Of a stretch of DNA of 42,793 nt, positions 33,373 through 42,431 are shown piece by piece; within the stretch, counting starts at the first letter, position 1; each line of letters starts with the position of its first letter. The notes under the pieces were generated by a model that worked only from the letters and a program-made list of their open reading frames with translations, had not been told where the DNA came from and did no database searches. The stretch is from Acidimicrobiia bacterium UBA4744 (lineage in GTDB: Bacteria; Actinomycetota; Acidimicrobiia; Spongiisociales; UBA4744), in contig DHIO01000006.1 in assembly GCA_002403855.1 (NCBI GenBank), forward strand, positions 1 through 42,793. The letters run 5' to 3'. The position numbers and the translations under genes were made by a program.

Positions 33373-33795
33373 CTACTCGTCGATGCCTCGCGACCGGTCG
33401 GCCGCTTCGACCTGGGCCGCGAAAGCGTCCAGATCTCCGGCAGTTGGTTCACGTGCCCAGACGTCGGTTCCGGCCAGCAATTCGGCGTAGGCCTCGTCTT
33501 GGCCGTGCTCGACAACCACCCGGACCGGTATCTCAGAATCGAGGATCTTCTTGTAACGGGCCAGAATCGCCCGGTGTTCCGGGCGATCGAGGTCGAACTG
33601 GAACACGACACCGTGGGCCGCGTCGATCTTGTCGCAGCCGGCGCCCGCGAGGAGCGGACACACGCCTTCTGCCGGGCCGTGGCAAACCAGCGCCTCGTGA
33701 CCGGTCCTCTCGAGGAAGTCTTTTGCGAACGATGCGTAGCTCACATCCGTCACGTCGAGAAGGACTGTGCCCTCCGGCAACTCTTTTCTCGCCAC
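33373..33795 (-). CDS. hypothetical protein, Rossmann-like, 140 aa
   Basis: The sequence alternates strands and helices (GTVLLDVTDVSYASFAKDFLER; HGVVFQFDLDRPEHRAILARY; IPVRVVVEHGQDEAYAELL), suggesting a small flavodoxin- or receiver-like fold. It lacks a receiver's acidic pocket. Three cysteines cluster in VCHGPAEGVCPLLAGAGC (about 37-54) and could bind metal. I recall similar actinobacterial proteins of unknown function. GTG 33795 has GAGGAG upstream. The small gene at 33098 follows on the same strand. Confidence 0.65.
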   Translation of the reverse strand: MARKELPEGTVLLDVTDVSYASFAKDFLERTGHEALVCHGPAEGVCPLLAGAGCDKIDAAHGVVFQFDLDRPEHRAILARYKKILDSEIPVRVVVEHGQDEAYAELLAGTDVWAREPTAGDLDAFAAQVEAADRSRGIDE

Positions 33796-33870
33796 TGCCC
33801 TGCTCCTCTCTCGAGTGTGGTCCCATTCTGCCTCGTGAAGATAGCCTTGGTTAGGGGCACAAGTCCCGGC

Positions 33871-34860
33871 TCAGGCGGCGATGGCGCGCAATCTGGGAAG
33901 TACCTCGCCGCCCAGCATCTTGATGAGCGATGCTTGATCGAGCGAGGTCATCTGCAGGGTGACGATGTCGGCGGCGCAGCCTTCGATGAGCGGCCGGTAG
34001 GTCTCCACAATCTCGTCGGCATCGGCGACGATGGAGTATCGGCCGAGCACCTCTTGGCGAGGCAGCTGGTCGGCTCTGTGCCGAAGGTCGGCCGGGTCAA
34101 CCGCTTCCAGACGTCCGGGGGCGCGAAGTCCACGCCAGGGATGTAGGGCTTCCCACGCTTCGTCCTCGCTCTGAGCCAGCACCGACCAACGGGTGGCGAG
34201 GACTCTCGGCATCGGGCGGCCGGCAACCTCGGCGGCTTCGCGGGCGGGGTTCAAGACTCGCTCTCTGGTGGTGGCCGGATCCTTGACCGACGTGACGACT
34301 CCGTCGGCCTTGCGAGCGGCGAGTGTCGCAGACTTGGGTCCTCCGGCGGCGAGCCAGATGGGTACGGTCCCAAGCGGCGGGCTATAGAGCTTGGCCCGAT
34401 CCGTCCGGTAGAAGTTCCCGGGGTAGGTGAGCTTTTCGCCGTCGAGCAACCGCCGCATGATCTCCAGTGCCTCACTCATCCGGGCAGCTCGTTCGGCATA
34501 GGCGGGGAATTCGTACCCGAGCGGGCCTTCGTTGATGTTTTCGCCGGTTCCCACGCCGAGGTTGAAACGACCCGCCGAGAGGCGGTCGAGAGTCGCCGCC
34601 GCTTGGGCCACTACGGCCGGGTGGAATCGCCACAGTGGAGTAGTCACGCCCGTGGCGAACTCGACATGCTCGGTGGCAGCGGCCATGGCGCCGATCGTCG
34701 ACCAGGCGAATCCGGCCGCCGAGGTGTCATCCACCCACGGGTGGAAATGCTCCGATACCACCAGCATGTCGAATCCGGCCTGCTCGGCCAGGCGGGCGTG
34801 TTCCACCAGCTGTTCGGGGTGCCACTGTTCATGGCCACAGAAGTAGGCAAATCTGGTCAT
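33871..34860 (-). CDS. F420-dependent LLM-class oxidoreductase (FGD-like)
   Basis: This 329-residue TIM-barrel enzyme belongs to the luciferase-like group that uses the deazaflavin F420. It begins MTRFAYFCGHEQWHPEQLVEHARLAEQAGFD, with later motifs VSEHFHPW, VTTPLWRFHPAVVAQAAATLDRLSAGRFNLGVGTGENINE and PIWLAAGGPKSA. These match the subgroup that includes F420-dependent glucose-6-phosphate dehydrogenase. The true substrate is unknown. The presence of the enzyme implies that the organism makes F420, as most actinobacteria do. A GGAG site lies 11 bases before ATG 34860. Confidence 0.9.
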   Translation of the reverse strand: MTRFAYFCGHEQWHPEQLVEHARLAEQAGFDMLVVSEHFHPWVDDTSAAGFAWSTIGAMAAATEHVEFATGVTTPLWRFHPAVVAQAAATLDRLSAGRFNLGVGTGENINEGPLGYEFPAYAERAARMSEALEIMRRLLDGEKLTYPGNFYRTDRAKLYSPPLGTVPIWLAAGGPKSATLAARKADGVVTSVKDPATTRERVLNPAREAAEVAGRPMPRVLATRWSVLAQSEDEAWEALHPWRGLRAPGRLEAVDPADLRHRADQLPRQEVLGRYSIVADADEIVETYRPLIEGCAADIVTLQMTSLDQASLIKMLGGEVLPRLRAIAA

Positions 34861-34900
34861 GGGTCTATGTTCTCCGGGTGTGGATGTCGAATGAGGGAGC

Positions 34901-35581
34901 TTAAGGCGATCGATCCGTTAGGGGGGCGATGCACTCTGGCAAGTTGTTGCGGACGTCGTTGACCAAGGTCGACACCGGGTGATAGGAGAGGGTGTGCTCG
35001 GGGAGCGGTTGGATGAGGGTGCGGGCCCGGTAGGGGTCGGTCACCTCCCGGTCGAGCCATTCGTTCCAGACGGTCGGATCGAGCATGACCGGCATGCGTC
35101 CGTGGATGTCGGCCAGCGCCGGGTGGGCCTCGGTCGTGATGATTGCGCACGACCCTATCCGCTCGCCGGATTCTCGATCCCGCCACCTCGACCACAATCC
35201 GGCAAACGCCATCGGGGAGCCATCGCCAAGGCGGATGTAGTGCGGCAGCTTGCCGCGGTCCAGCTGCTGCCATTCATAGAAGCCGTCGGCGGGGATGAGG
35301 CATCGCCGGCGCGCAAAGGAATCTCGGAACATTGCCTTGTCCGCCACGGTCTCGGCTCGGGCGTTGATATGACCACTGCGCGGGGACTCGGCCCAGAACG
35401 GGATCAACCCCCAGCGGAAGCTCCCCAGGAGTCGCTTCCCCTCGTGATCTACCACCGCATAGACGGAGTCGGTCGGGGCAACGTTGTAGCTCTCCGCCAG
35501 CATCTCCGTGCGAATCTCCTCCACGCCGAAGAATCTCGCGTAGGTATCGACATCTTGCGCTATCACATACCGGCCGCACAT
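34901..35581 (-). CDS. SOS response-associated peptidase (SRAP/YedK/HMCES family)
   Basis: SRAP proteins bind abasic sites in single-stranded DNA and form a protective crosslink through Cys2. Translation starts at ATG 35581 so that MCGRYV exposes C2 after Met removal, as the family requires. Other landmarks are YNVAPTDSVYAVVD, FRWGLIPFWA, INARAETV, CLIPADGFYEW and the catalytic H in IHGRMPVML. At 226 residues it has the normal length. It diverges from the DUF3179 gene across 96 bases. No LexA box was identified. Confidence 0.95.
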   Translation of the reverse strand: MCGRYVIAQDVDTYARFFGVEEIRTEMLAESYNVAPTDSVYAVVDHEGKRLLGSFRWGLIPFWAESPRSGHINARAETVADKAMFRDSFARRRCLIPADGFYEWQQLDRGKLPHYIRLGDGSPMAFAGLWSRWRDRESGERIGSCAIITTEAHPALADIHGRMPVMLDPTVWNEWLDREVTDPYRARTLIQPLPEHTLSYHPVSTLVNDVRNNLPECIAPLTDRSP

Positions 35582-35677
35582 GCCGTGACCATACCGTCGT
35601 GAATCTGACCATTCTGGAGGAATCGGGAACACGTGGGGCCATCGATGAGGTTGGCGACCGAGAACGAGGAGTTGTCC

Positions 35678-36943
35678 ATGAAACGTCTCTTGGTGGTAGT
35701 TGCCGTACTGGCCGTCGTGGCGTCCGCCTGTGCTGCGGACAACGATGCGGTCGACGGGGTGGATTCGGCATTGCCCACGTCTACCACCGGCGTGACCACG
35801 ACCGAGTCGGCCGGGGAGGCGACGACGACAACCAGGAACTCTACGACGACCACAACCTCTCCCGACCCGGGCAATCGCTCCGCGCTCGACATATTCGCTG
35901 GAGGGCGGGGCGGCCAGTATCCGGCCGATCTTCCGTCACCCACCATCGACACCGGCCAGCTGCTGCGGGGTCAGATACCCGACGGGATTCCCGCCATCGA
36001 CGATCCGCAGTTCGTTTCCGTCGAAGACGCCGATGTCTATCTCGAGGACCATGAAGCGGTCGTAGTGCTAGAGATCGACGGCGATGCTCGGGCCTATCCG
36101 GTACAGATCCTCATGTGGCACGAGATCGTCAACGACGTGGTCGGTGAGGTACCCATTGCCATTACTTACTGTCCGCTGTGCAACTCAGCCGTGTCCTATC
36201 AACGGACCGTGCAAGGGGAGGTCACCACTTTCGGAACGTCCGGACTGTTGTTCAACTCCGCACTGGTCATGTACGACCGGCTTACCGAGTCGCTGTGGAC
36301 GCACTACAACGGCGAGGCTGTTGCCGGACTCTTAACCGGTGAGATCCTCCCCCCGATCTCCTCGCCTCTCCTGGCGTGGGTCGAATTCAAAGACGCCTTC
36401 CCGGATGGCGTCGTCCTCGATCGAGAGAACACAGGCCATGCGAGGTCGTACGGCGTCAACCCTTATACCAACTACGACAATCCAAGCGGTTCACCGTTCT
36501 TGTTCAGAGGCGAAGTCGACGACCGGATAGGCCCACAGCGCCGGGTGGTCGGCGTGTCGATCGACGGGGTTTCCAAAGCCTGGACGGTCGAGGCCATCTC
36601 GGGCGGAGCAGCAAAGGCCACCCACGACACGGTAGGGGAGCAACCGGTGGTGGTGTTCTGGAAGTCCGGGCAGGCTACTGCCCTCGAGTCGGGGGAAATC
36701 TCGGGTGGTCGCGACGTAGGAAGCGTCGGGGTGTTCATCCCCGAGGCCGCCGGCGAAGCACTGACGTTCGTTGCCGAAGGAGACGTGTTCGTAGACGGTC
36801 AAACCGGCAGCACGTGGGACATCCTGGGCAAGGCCGTCGACGGTCCATTGGCCGGCATCGGGTTGACCGAGGTGCCACATCTCGACACTTTCTGGTTTGC
36901 CTGGTTCTCGTACAACCCGGGAACGACTCTCATCGAGGGCTAG
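35678..36943 (+). CDS. DUF3179 family lipoprotein
   Basis: I chose ATG 35678 (MKRLLVVVAVLAVVASAC), after ACGAGGAG, because it gives a clean lipoprotein signal with the lipobox cysteine at about 18. A long Thr-rich spacer follows (about 33-63, TTTTTT runs), then the DUF3179 domain. The domain shows VEDADVYLEDHEAVVVLEIDG, YPVQILMWHEIVND and the hallmark ITYCPLCNSAVSYQR; later come DRLTESLWTHYNGEA and YDNPSGSPFLF. The domain is widespread on bacterial surfaces with unknown function; the CPLC motif may bind metal or be redox-active. The length is 421 residues. Confidence 0.9.
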   Translation: MKRLLVVVAVLAVVASACAADNDAVDGVDSALPTSTTGVTTTESAGEATTTTRNSTTTTTSPDPGNRSALDIFAGGRGGQYPADLPSPTIDTGQLLRGQIPDGIPAIDDPQFVSVEDADVYLEDHEAVVVLEIDGDARAYPVQILMWHEIVNDVVGEVPIAITYCPLCNSAVSYQRTVQGEVTTFGTSGLLFNSALVMYDRLTESLWTHYNGEAVAGLLTGEILPPISSPLLAWVEFKDAFPDGVVLDRENTGHARSYGVNPYTNYDNPSGSPFLFRGEVDDRIGPQRRVVGVSIDGVSKAWTVEAISGGAAKATHDTVGEQPVVVFWKSGQATALESGEISGGRDVGSVGVFIPEAAGEALTFVAEGDVFVDGQTGSTWDILGKAVDGPLAGIGLTEVPHLDTFWFAWFSYNPGTTLIEG

Positions 36944-36993
36944 ACGCATTATCTTGGGTCTGTCACACCCAGCGATTGAGGCTCGCAGTTGCC

Positions 36994-37800
36994 ATGAGCG
37001 GGAACCAGAAGCGCCGTCTGCTCTTCACCGACATCGACGGAACGTTGGTCGCGCACGACACCTACGATCCCGGACCGTCGGCCGGGGCGGTCGCCCGGCT
37101 GCAGCTGGCCGAGATCCCGGTCGTGCTGTGTTCGGCCAAGACTCGTGCCGAGCAGGAGGCTTTGCGAGCCCGGCTGAAGCTGGACGACCCCTACGTCGTC
37201 GAGAATGGAGCCGGCGTCGTGTTCCCGGTCGGCTTCCCCGGTGGCAGGGCGGGGGAGGGTGAGCAGGAGTTGGTTACCTTTGGCCTTTCCTACCGAGAGG
37301 TTCGGGAGGGACTCGAGCAAGCTGCCCGGGAGACCGGCGTGACCGTCAAAGGATTTGGCGGCCTTTCTGTTGAAGAGGTGTCCGACCTGACCGGACTGAG
37401 TCTGACCTCGGCGGCCAAAGCGAGGACTCGCGAATTCACAGAGACTTTCGTCATCGAGGATCCGACCTCGGAGAGCGAGGCGCGTTTGGCGGCACATCTC
37501 GAACCGTTGGGCATTGGTTTGCTCAGGGGGGCACGCTACTGGATGGCACTCGGTAAACACGACAAGGCACAGGCAGTTCGGTACGTCATTTCGCGCTACG
37601 AAGAATTTGGTCCGGTGAAATCGTACGGAGTCGGCGATTCCGCCGGTGATCTGGGCATGCTCGAAGCAGTCGACATTCCGATGCTGGTTCAGCGAAGCGA
37701 TGGCAGCTGGGCCGATCTCGAACTGCCCGGTTTGATGCGGCTGCAGGGCATCGGGCCGGAGGGCTGGCCGCAGGCTGCCGACGCAGCGCTAGCCCCCTGA
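36994..37800 (+). CDS. mannosyl-3-phosphoglycerate phosphatase (HAD-IIB)
   Basis: This enzyme removes phosphate from mannosyl-3-phosphoglycerate to give mannosylglycerate, a compatible solute, or acts on glucosyl-3-phosphoglycerate. The 268-residue protein has HAD motif I LLFTDIDGTLV (D13, D15), motif II-type VVLCSAKT, the substrate-cap phrase DPYVVENGAGVVFPVGF, lysine in MALGKHDKA and motif IV GVGDSAGDLGML. ATG 36994 begins the family; the long frame upstream overlaps the DUF3179 gene and is nonsense. No synthase gene lies in the window, so the partner must be elsewhere. The glucosyl versus mannosyl preference cannot be told. Confidence 0.85.
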   Translation: MSGNQKRRLLFTDIDGTLVAHDTYDPGPSAGAVARLQLAEIPVVLCSAKTRAEQEALRARLKLDDPYVVENGAGVVFPVGFPGGRAGEGEQELVTFGLSYREVREGLEQAARETGVTVKGFGGLSVEEVSDLTGLSLTSAAKARTREFTETFVIEDPTSESEARLAAHLEPLGIGLLRGARYWMALGKHDKAQAVRYVISRYEEFGPVKSYGVGDSAGDLGMLEAVDIPMLVQRSDGSWADLELPGLMRLQGIGPEGWPQAADAALAP

Positions 37801-37845
37801 GCCTGCCGGGGGTTCAGCCGGTCGGAGGCTCCGCATTTTCGGTCC

Positions 37846-38847
37846 TCAACCCGCCGACCAGTCGGCTTGCATCTGCTCGAAGACGGCCGCGGCCAGACGA
37901 CGAGCGCCGGCCCAGGTGAAGTGAACGCCGTCGCCGTAACGCATCAGTTCGAGGTTCCCGTCGTCGTTGGTGAGGTAGGCGGAGTAGTTGCCCGATTCGT
38001 CCGTGAACAACTCCCAGGATTCGATGACAAAGACATCCGGCCGTTTGGCTGCCTCCTCGCGGTACACGTCGTTCATCAACTGGACGTGTTCACTGAAGAG
38101 GTCGTTGGCCATGATCGGCAGTGCGACCCAGTAGAGCTTTGAACCTTCCGATGTGAACGTGTCCATCGCGTCGGCGACCCGGGTACGGTAGAACTCGATC
38201 CACTCCGGCGTGAACCGTTCGACCGGCGCACCGTCAACCCAGGCGTCCTGGCCGTCGTTGCCGCCAAACATGGCTACGACGACATCCGGTTTCCTCAACG
38301 GCAGCTGCTCGGCGGCGTAGGCGGGCCAGTCGAAGAAATCGCGGCGAACAAGACCCGACACGAAACGAAAGCTGAGTTCGGATTCAACGACGCCGCTCTC
38401 TTCGGTGTCGTTGACGATGGACGGGCCGAGCAGTTCCATCAGCGAATCACCGATGATCCACACGGTGAGGGGATTCGAAACCGACGGCCTGCGGAGCCGG
38501 AAGTCCTCTTCGGGAGCGGCGGTAGTGCTCGTGGCGGGCACCGTAGGGACGGGATTGGGTTCGGGCGTAGCGGCCACTACACCCTCCGGGTCGGAGTCGG
38601 TGCGGCCCAACACTGTGTCGAGCGCCTGCCGGGGCCGATCGAGTAGCAGGGCCGAACTGATGGAGCGAAGCGGACCGGTCACCGCCATCGCCACCGTGCG
38701 AGTGGGTCCGTAGGGAAGGTTGCCGGCAGTTCGTTCGAGGGCGCGGGCGTTGAGGAGCGAACCGAGGCCCAGGGCAATGATGACGACGAGCAGGGCGTGG
38801 CCGGCCGGGGAGCGGCGTCGGGGCTGGAGGCGTCTTTGGTCTCTCAT
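37846..38847 (-). CDS. DUF459/SGNH-family surface hydrolase
   Basis: This 333-residue protein has one N-terminal membrane helix (about 17-33), a Pro/Thr linker (about 95-112) and an extracytoplasmic SGNH domain. The catalytic elements are WIIGDSLMELLG (S135), the oxyanion GGND (195-198) and DGVHFTWAG (D306, H309). DUF459-type SGNH proteins commonly follow MBOAT acyltransferases and act on acyl groups of surface glycans. It follows the MBOAT gene by 4 bases on the same strand, so they form an operon. ATG 38847 fits the N-terminal basic stretch. Confidence 0.88.
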   Translation of the reverse strand: MRDQRRLQPRRRSPAGHALLVVIIALGLGSLLNARALERTAGNLPYGPTRTVAMAVTGPLRSISSALLLDRPRQALDTVLGRTDSDPEGVVAATPEPNPVPTVPATSTTAAPEEDFRLRRPSVSNPLTVWIIGDSLMELLGPSIVNDTEESGVVESELSFRFVSGLVRRDFFDWPAYAAEQLPLRKPDVVVAMFGGNDGQDAWVDGAPVERFTPEWIEFYRTRVADAMDTFTSEGSKLYWVALPIMANDLFSEHVQLMNDVYREEAAKRPDVFVIESWELFTDESGNYSAYLTNDDGNLELMRYGDGVHFTWAGARRLAAAVFEQMQADWSAG

Positions 38848-38851
38848 GGCT

Positions 38852-40273
38852 TCAGAACTGGAAGTAGATGAACGCGGCGACGCCTTCCTGACCCAGGCCG
38901 TCGATGGCTGCCAGCGCCAAGGCCAGGACCACCCCCTGCAGGACGGGGGTCAGACGGGAGAAAGTAGCCTGGATCCTGACCACGACTCCTCGCGACACGT
39001 ACTGGGATCCGATCCCCACCACGATCGCCAGGACGATCGCCGGCGTGACGGCGGGGGCGGGTCCCCAGCCGGTCACCAGTCGGTTGAGCACTTCCCAGGC
39101 GACGGTGAGCGACCCGGCCCGGAAGAGGATCCAGCCGAGGCACACGAGGTGAAAGACGATCAGACGGCTGACGATCCGCCTGCCGATCGTATCGGGCGGG
39201 TCGGGCACTCCTCTCGCGTGTCGCCTTTCGTCTCGCCACCGTTCGTACGCCAGGAAGCTGCCGTGGAGTGCACCCCATAGCACGAAGCTCCATGCGGCAC
39301 CGTGCCACAGGCCGCCGAGCAACATCGTGATCATCAGATTGCGGTACGTCGAAGCGCGGGAACCCCGGGATCCACCCAGGGGGATGTACAGGTAGTCTCG
39401 CAGCCAGCGCGACAGCGTCATGTGCCAGCGGCGCCAGAAGTCTCCGATCGAAAGGGCGGTGTAAGGGGCGTTGAAGTTATCCGGGAAAGAAAAGCCGAGT
39501 AACAGGGCAACCCCGATGGCGATGTCGGAGTAGGCGCTGAAGTCGCAGTAGATCTGCACGGCGTAGCCGTAGATACCGACCAGCACCTCGAGCGACGAGA
39601 ACTGACTGGGCGTCGTGAACACTCCGTCGACAATCTGGGTGGCCAGAAAGTCGGCAATCACCACCTTCTTGGCCAGTCCGGCCACGATCAGGTAGAAGGC
39701 TCGCGACGTATCGAGCCTGCGAGGGTCGCGTGGCTCTTTCATCTGCGGAAGGAACTCGCTGGCCCGAACAATCGGCCCCGCGACGAGTTGCGGGAAGAAG
39801 CTCAAGTACACGCCGAAGTCCAGCAGGGGGACCGGCTCGACCTTCCCCCGATAGACGTCGATCACGTAGCTGAGCGCCTGGAATGTGAAAAACGAGATTC
39901 CGACCGGGAGCACGACCTGCAGAAGGGGGAGTGCGGGCTGGACTCCGATGGTGCGAAGGGTGTTGGCGACCGAGCTAACCAAGAACCCGTAGTACTTGAA
40001 GAACCCGAGGATGCCGAGGTTGGCGATGACCGCCGCCGCAACCAGTCGGCGCCTTCGACGTCCGGCCGACCGGTGAATGGCCACCGCAAAGCCCTGGTTG
40101 ATGAGGATCGAACCGGCAAGTAGGGCAGTGAAGCGATAGTCCCAGGAGCCGTAGAAGAAGAAACTGGCTGCCAGCATCACTACTCGCCACGCCTTCTGGT
40201 GGGGCATCAAGAACCAGTTGGCGGTGAGCACCACCAGGAAGAAGACGGCGAAGTCGACGGTAGGGAACAACAT
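38852..40273 (-). CDS. MBOAT family O-acyltransferase (AlgI-like)
   Basis: MBOAT proteins move acyl groups across the membrane onto surface polysaccharides. The 473-residue protein has many membrane helices and the AlgI-type core: GISFFTFQALSYVIDVYRG, VAGPIVRASEFLPQM, YCDFSAYSDIAIG, DFWRRWHMTLSRWLRDYLYIPLGG and the catalytic histidine H324 in LGGLWHGAAWSF. ATG 40273 begins LFPTVDFAVFFLVV, the usual start. The SGNH gene follows at once. A hairpin at 40399 separates this pair from fhs. The glycan substrate is unknown. Confidence 0.94.
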   Translation of the reverse strand: MLFPTVDFAVFFLVVLTANWFLMPHQKAWRVVMLAASFFFYGSWDYRFTALLAGSILINQGFAVAIHRSAGRRRRRLVAAAVIANLGILGFFKYYGFLVSSVANTLRTIGVQPALPLLQVVLPVGISFFTFQALSYVIDVYRGKVEPVPLLDFGVYLSFFPQLVAGPIVRASEFLPQMKEPRDPRRLDTSRAFYLIVAGLAKKVVIADFLATQIVDGVFTTPSQFSSLEVLVGIYGYAVQIYCDFSAYSDIAIGVALLLGFSFPDNFNAPYTALSIGDFWRRWHMTLSRWLRDYLYIPLGGSRGSRASTYRNLMITMLLGGLWHGAAWSFVLWGALHGSFLAYERWRDERRHARGVPDPPDTIGRRIVSRLIVFHLVCLGWILFRAGSLTVAWEVLNRLVTGWGPAPAVTPAIVLAIVVGIGSQYVSRGVVVRIQATFSRLTPVLQGVVLALALAAIDGLGQEGVAAFIYFQF

Positions 40274-40355
40274 CGGCGTGAATCGAAACGTTAGCGGCGC
40301 GGCGGCAAATCGCGGTCACTCGGCCGGAGCCAAATGTGCCTGCAAAACCGAGGGG

Positions 40356-40694
40356 CTATTCGCGGGGGAGATGGCTCCGGGCCGCATCCGGCTGCTGATC
40401 TGGCCCCGGGCGGGGCCAGACGTTCGGCCATGAGGTGTGTGAAGCCCGCGCAGGATGCGGAACCCGACAGTCGGATTGGAACTCGACTGCAGCCATCGGC
40501 TCGGTGGCATCGATCAGACCACGCTCCACGACACGGAGAATGTAACTCGCCTCGCCTCCTTCGACGATCCGCCGACCAAGGTCGGCAACTTCTCTGCGGG
40601 CAATGCCGCTGAGAAGGGAGCGTCCTTCAGCGTCGAGATCCTTGCAGGATGGTGCCCAGGCGAGTTCTTCGGGGCGGTGGCGAGCGATGCATGG
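40356..40694 (-). pseudogene. open frame in line with the end of fhs; possible gene remnant
   Basis: Directly after the fhs stop (TAG) the same frame stays open to TAG 40356-40358. It gives plausible helix-forming protein (DAEGRSLLSGIARREVADLG, then RRIVEGGEASYILRVVERGL) but has no ATG, GTG or TTG before about residue 50. ATG 40682 in another frame could be the start if one indel is assumed. The opposite strand is also open here. Evidence for a real gene is weak: it may be a decayed small gene cotranscribed with fhs. The last 60 bases are GC-rich and hold a terminator-like hairpin. I found nothing else in the 40274-40694 gap. Confidence 0.25.
40399..40420 (-). terminator. hairpin between fhs and the MBOAT gene
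   Basis: TCTGGCCCC (40399-40407) pairs perfectly with GGGGCCAGA (40412-40420) around a 4-base loop, a 9-bp GC-rich stem. It lies downstream of fhs on the minus strand and upstream of the MBOAT gene. No T-run follows, but stem strength suits an actinobacterial terminator. Confidence 0.5.
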
Positions 40695-42431
40695 CTAGAA
40701 CAGGCCTATGACCCGACCGGTGGCGGTATCCAGGTCGACGTTCTCAAATGCCGGCCGGGACGGGAGCCCGGGCATGGTTCGCATCGTTCCGCACAACGGA
40801 TACAGGAAGCCTGCCCCGACGCTGGCCCGGATGTCCCGGACCGGAAGGCGGAAATCCTTCGGGACACCCTTCCGGCGCGGCTCGTGGCTCAGGCTGAGAT
40901 GGGTCTTGGCCATGCAGATCGGCAGACGATCGTAACCCAGGTCGGTGTACAGCTTGAGCTTGGCTTCGGCTGCGTCCAGGAAGTCGACTCCGTCGGCTCC
41001 GTACACCTTTTTGGCGATCACTTCGATCTTGTCGCGAATCGGGATATCGAGCGGATAGAGGAACTCGAAGTTCTTCGGCTGTTCGCACGCCTCTACCACG
41101 GCTTCGGCCAGGGCGATCGAACCCGCCCCGCCCTGTGCCCAGTGATCGGTCATTACGGCTGCCTCGGCGCCCCCGTCGATTGCGACCTTCTCGAGCAAGG
41201 AGACTTCGTTCTTCGTGTCGGTGGCGAATCGGTTGACCGCTACCACCACCGGAACACCGAACCTCTTGGCGATTCGGATGTGGGCAACCAGGTTGGCCGC
41301 TCCACTTTCGAGTCCCGGCAGGTTCTCCTCGATCAATTCGGCCGGAAGCGGCTTCCCGGCGATAACCTTGCCGACGCCCCCGTGCATCTTCAGCGCCCGG
41401 ATGGTGGCCACGATCACGACGCAGTCGGGTGTGAGGCCGCTGGCCCGGCACTTGATGTTCATGAACTTCTCCATGCCGATGTCTGCGCCGAACCCCGATT
41501 CGGTGACGACGTAGTCACCCAGCCTGAGAGCGATTTGATCGGCAATGACACTCGAGTTGCCGTGCGCAATGTTGGCGAAAGGCCCGGCGTGCACCAGTGC
41601 CGGGGTGTGCTCGAGCGTCTGCAGCAGGGTAGGCATGAGCGCATCCTTCATGAGGACGGTCATGGCGCCCGCCACCTTCAGGTCCTCAGCAGTCACCGGC
41701 TGCCCATCGAAGGTGGTGCCGACGACGATCCGCCCCAGTCGTTGCCGCAAGTCATCCAAACCGGTGGCGAGGGCGAGAATGGCCATGACCTCCGAGGCAA
41801 CCGCGATGTCGAATCCGGCCTCGCGCGGATTGCCGTTGGCTTTCCCCCCGAGACCAATGACGACGTTGCGAAGGGCCCGGTCGTTCAGATCAACGACCCG
41901 TTGCCAGGTTATGGAGTATGGATTCAGATCCAGTTGGTTGCCGTGCGTGAGGTGGTTGTCGACGGCGGCCGCCAGGAGGTTGTTCGCGGCCGCGACTGCG
42001 TGGAGGTCGCCGGTGAGGTGGAGATTGAAGTCCTCCATTGGGATTACCTGGCTGTAGCCACCTCCGGCGGCTCCTCCCTTGATTCCGAAGGTCGGTCCCA
42101 TGCTCGGCTGGCGGATCGTCGAGAAGACCTTGTGGCCCAACCGGCCGAGGCCCTGGCTGAGTCCTACGGCGGTGGTTGTCTTGCCCTCGCCGAGCGGGGT
42201 TGGGGTGATGGCGGTGACGTCGACGTACTTACCGAGCGGTTCTTCGGCCAGTTTCTCGCGAACATCGAGGTGGACTTTCGCTTTGTAGGTGCCGTACAAC
42301 TCCAGATCCTCGGGTGCCAACCCGACGCGTTCTGCCACCGACAAGATGGGCTCGATCGGGGCCTCCTGGGCGATGTCGAGGTCGCTTGGGACCGGGGTAC
42401 GGGGCTCGACGTAGGGTGCGCTCGTGCTCAT
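40695..42431 (-). CDS. fhs: formate-tetrahydrofolate ligase
   Basis: Fhs uses ATP to join formate and THF into 10-formyl-THF, the first folate step of the Wood-Ljungdahl methyl branch; it can run backwards in catabolism. The 578-residue protein has the ATP loop TPLGEGKTTTAVG (78-90). It also has RQPSMGPTFGIKGGAAGGGYSQVIPMEDFNLHLTGD (in part), FANIAHGNSSVIAD, SGFGADIGMEKF and the C-terminal GTMRTMPGLPSRPA. I chose ATG 42431 (MSTSAPYVEP), because the upstream in-frame codons are not family-like. It is about 13 kb from the CODH/ACS operon. RNase P RNA lies upstream on the same strand with its own terminator. Confidence 0.96.
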   Translation of the reverse strand: MSTSAPYVEPRTPVPSDLDIAQEAPIEPILSVAERVGLAPEDLELYGTYKAKVHLDVREKLAEEPLGKYVDVTAITPTPLGEGKTTTAVGLSQGLGRLGHKVFSTIRQPSMGPTFGIKGGAAGGGYSQVIPMEDFNLHLTGDLHAVAAANNLLAAAVDNHLTHGNQLDLNPYSITWQRVVDLNDRALRNVVIGLGGKANGNPREAGFDIAVASEVMAILALATGLDDLRQRLGRIVVGTTFDGQPVTAEDLKVAGAMTVLMKDALMPTLLQTLEHTPALVHAGPFANIAHGNSSVIADQIALRLGDYVVTESGFGADIGMEKFMNIKCRASGLTPDCVVIVATIRALKMHGGVGKVIAGKPLPAELIEENLPGLESGAANLVAHIRIAKRFGVPVVVAVNRFATDTKNEVSLLEKVAIDGGAEAAVMTDHWAQGGAGSIALAEAVVEACEQPKNFEFLYPLDIPIRDKIEVIAKKVYGADGVDFLDAAEAKLKLYTDLGYDRLPICMAKTHLSLSHEPRRKGVPKDFRLPVRDIRASVGAGFLYPLCGTMRTMPGLPSRPAFENVDLDTATGRVIGLF

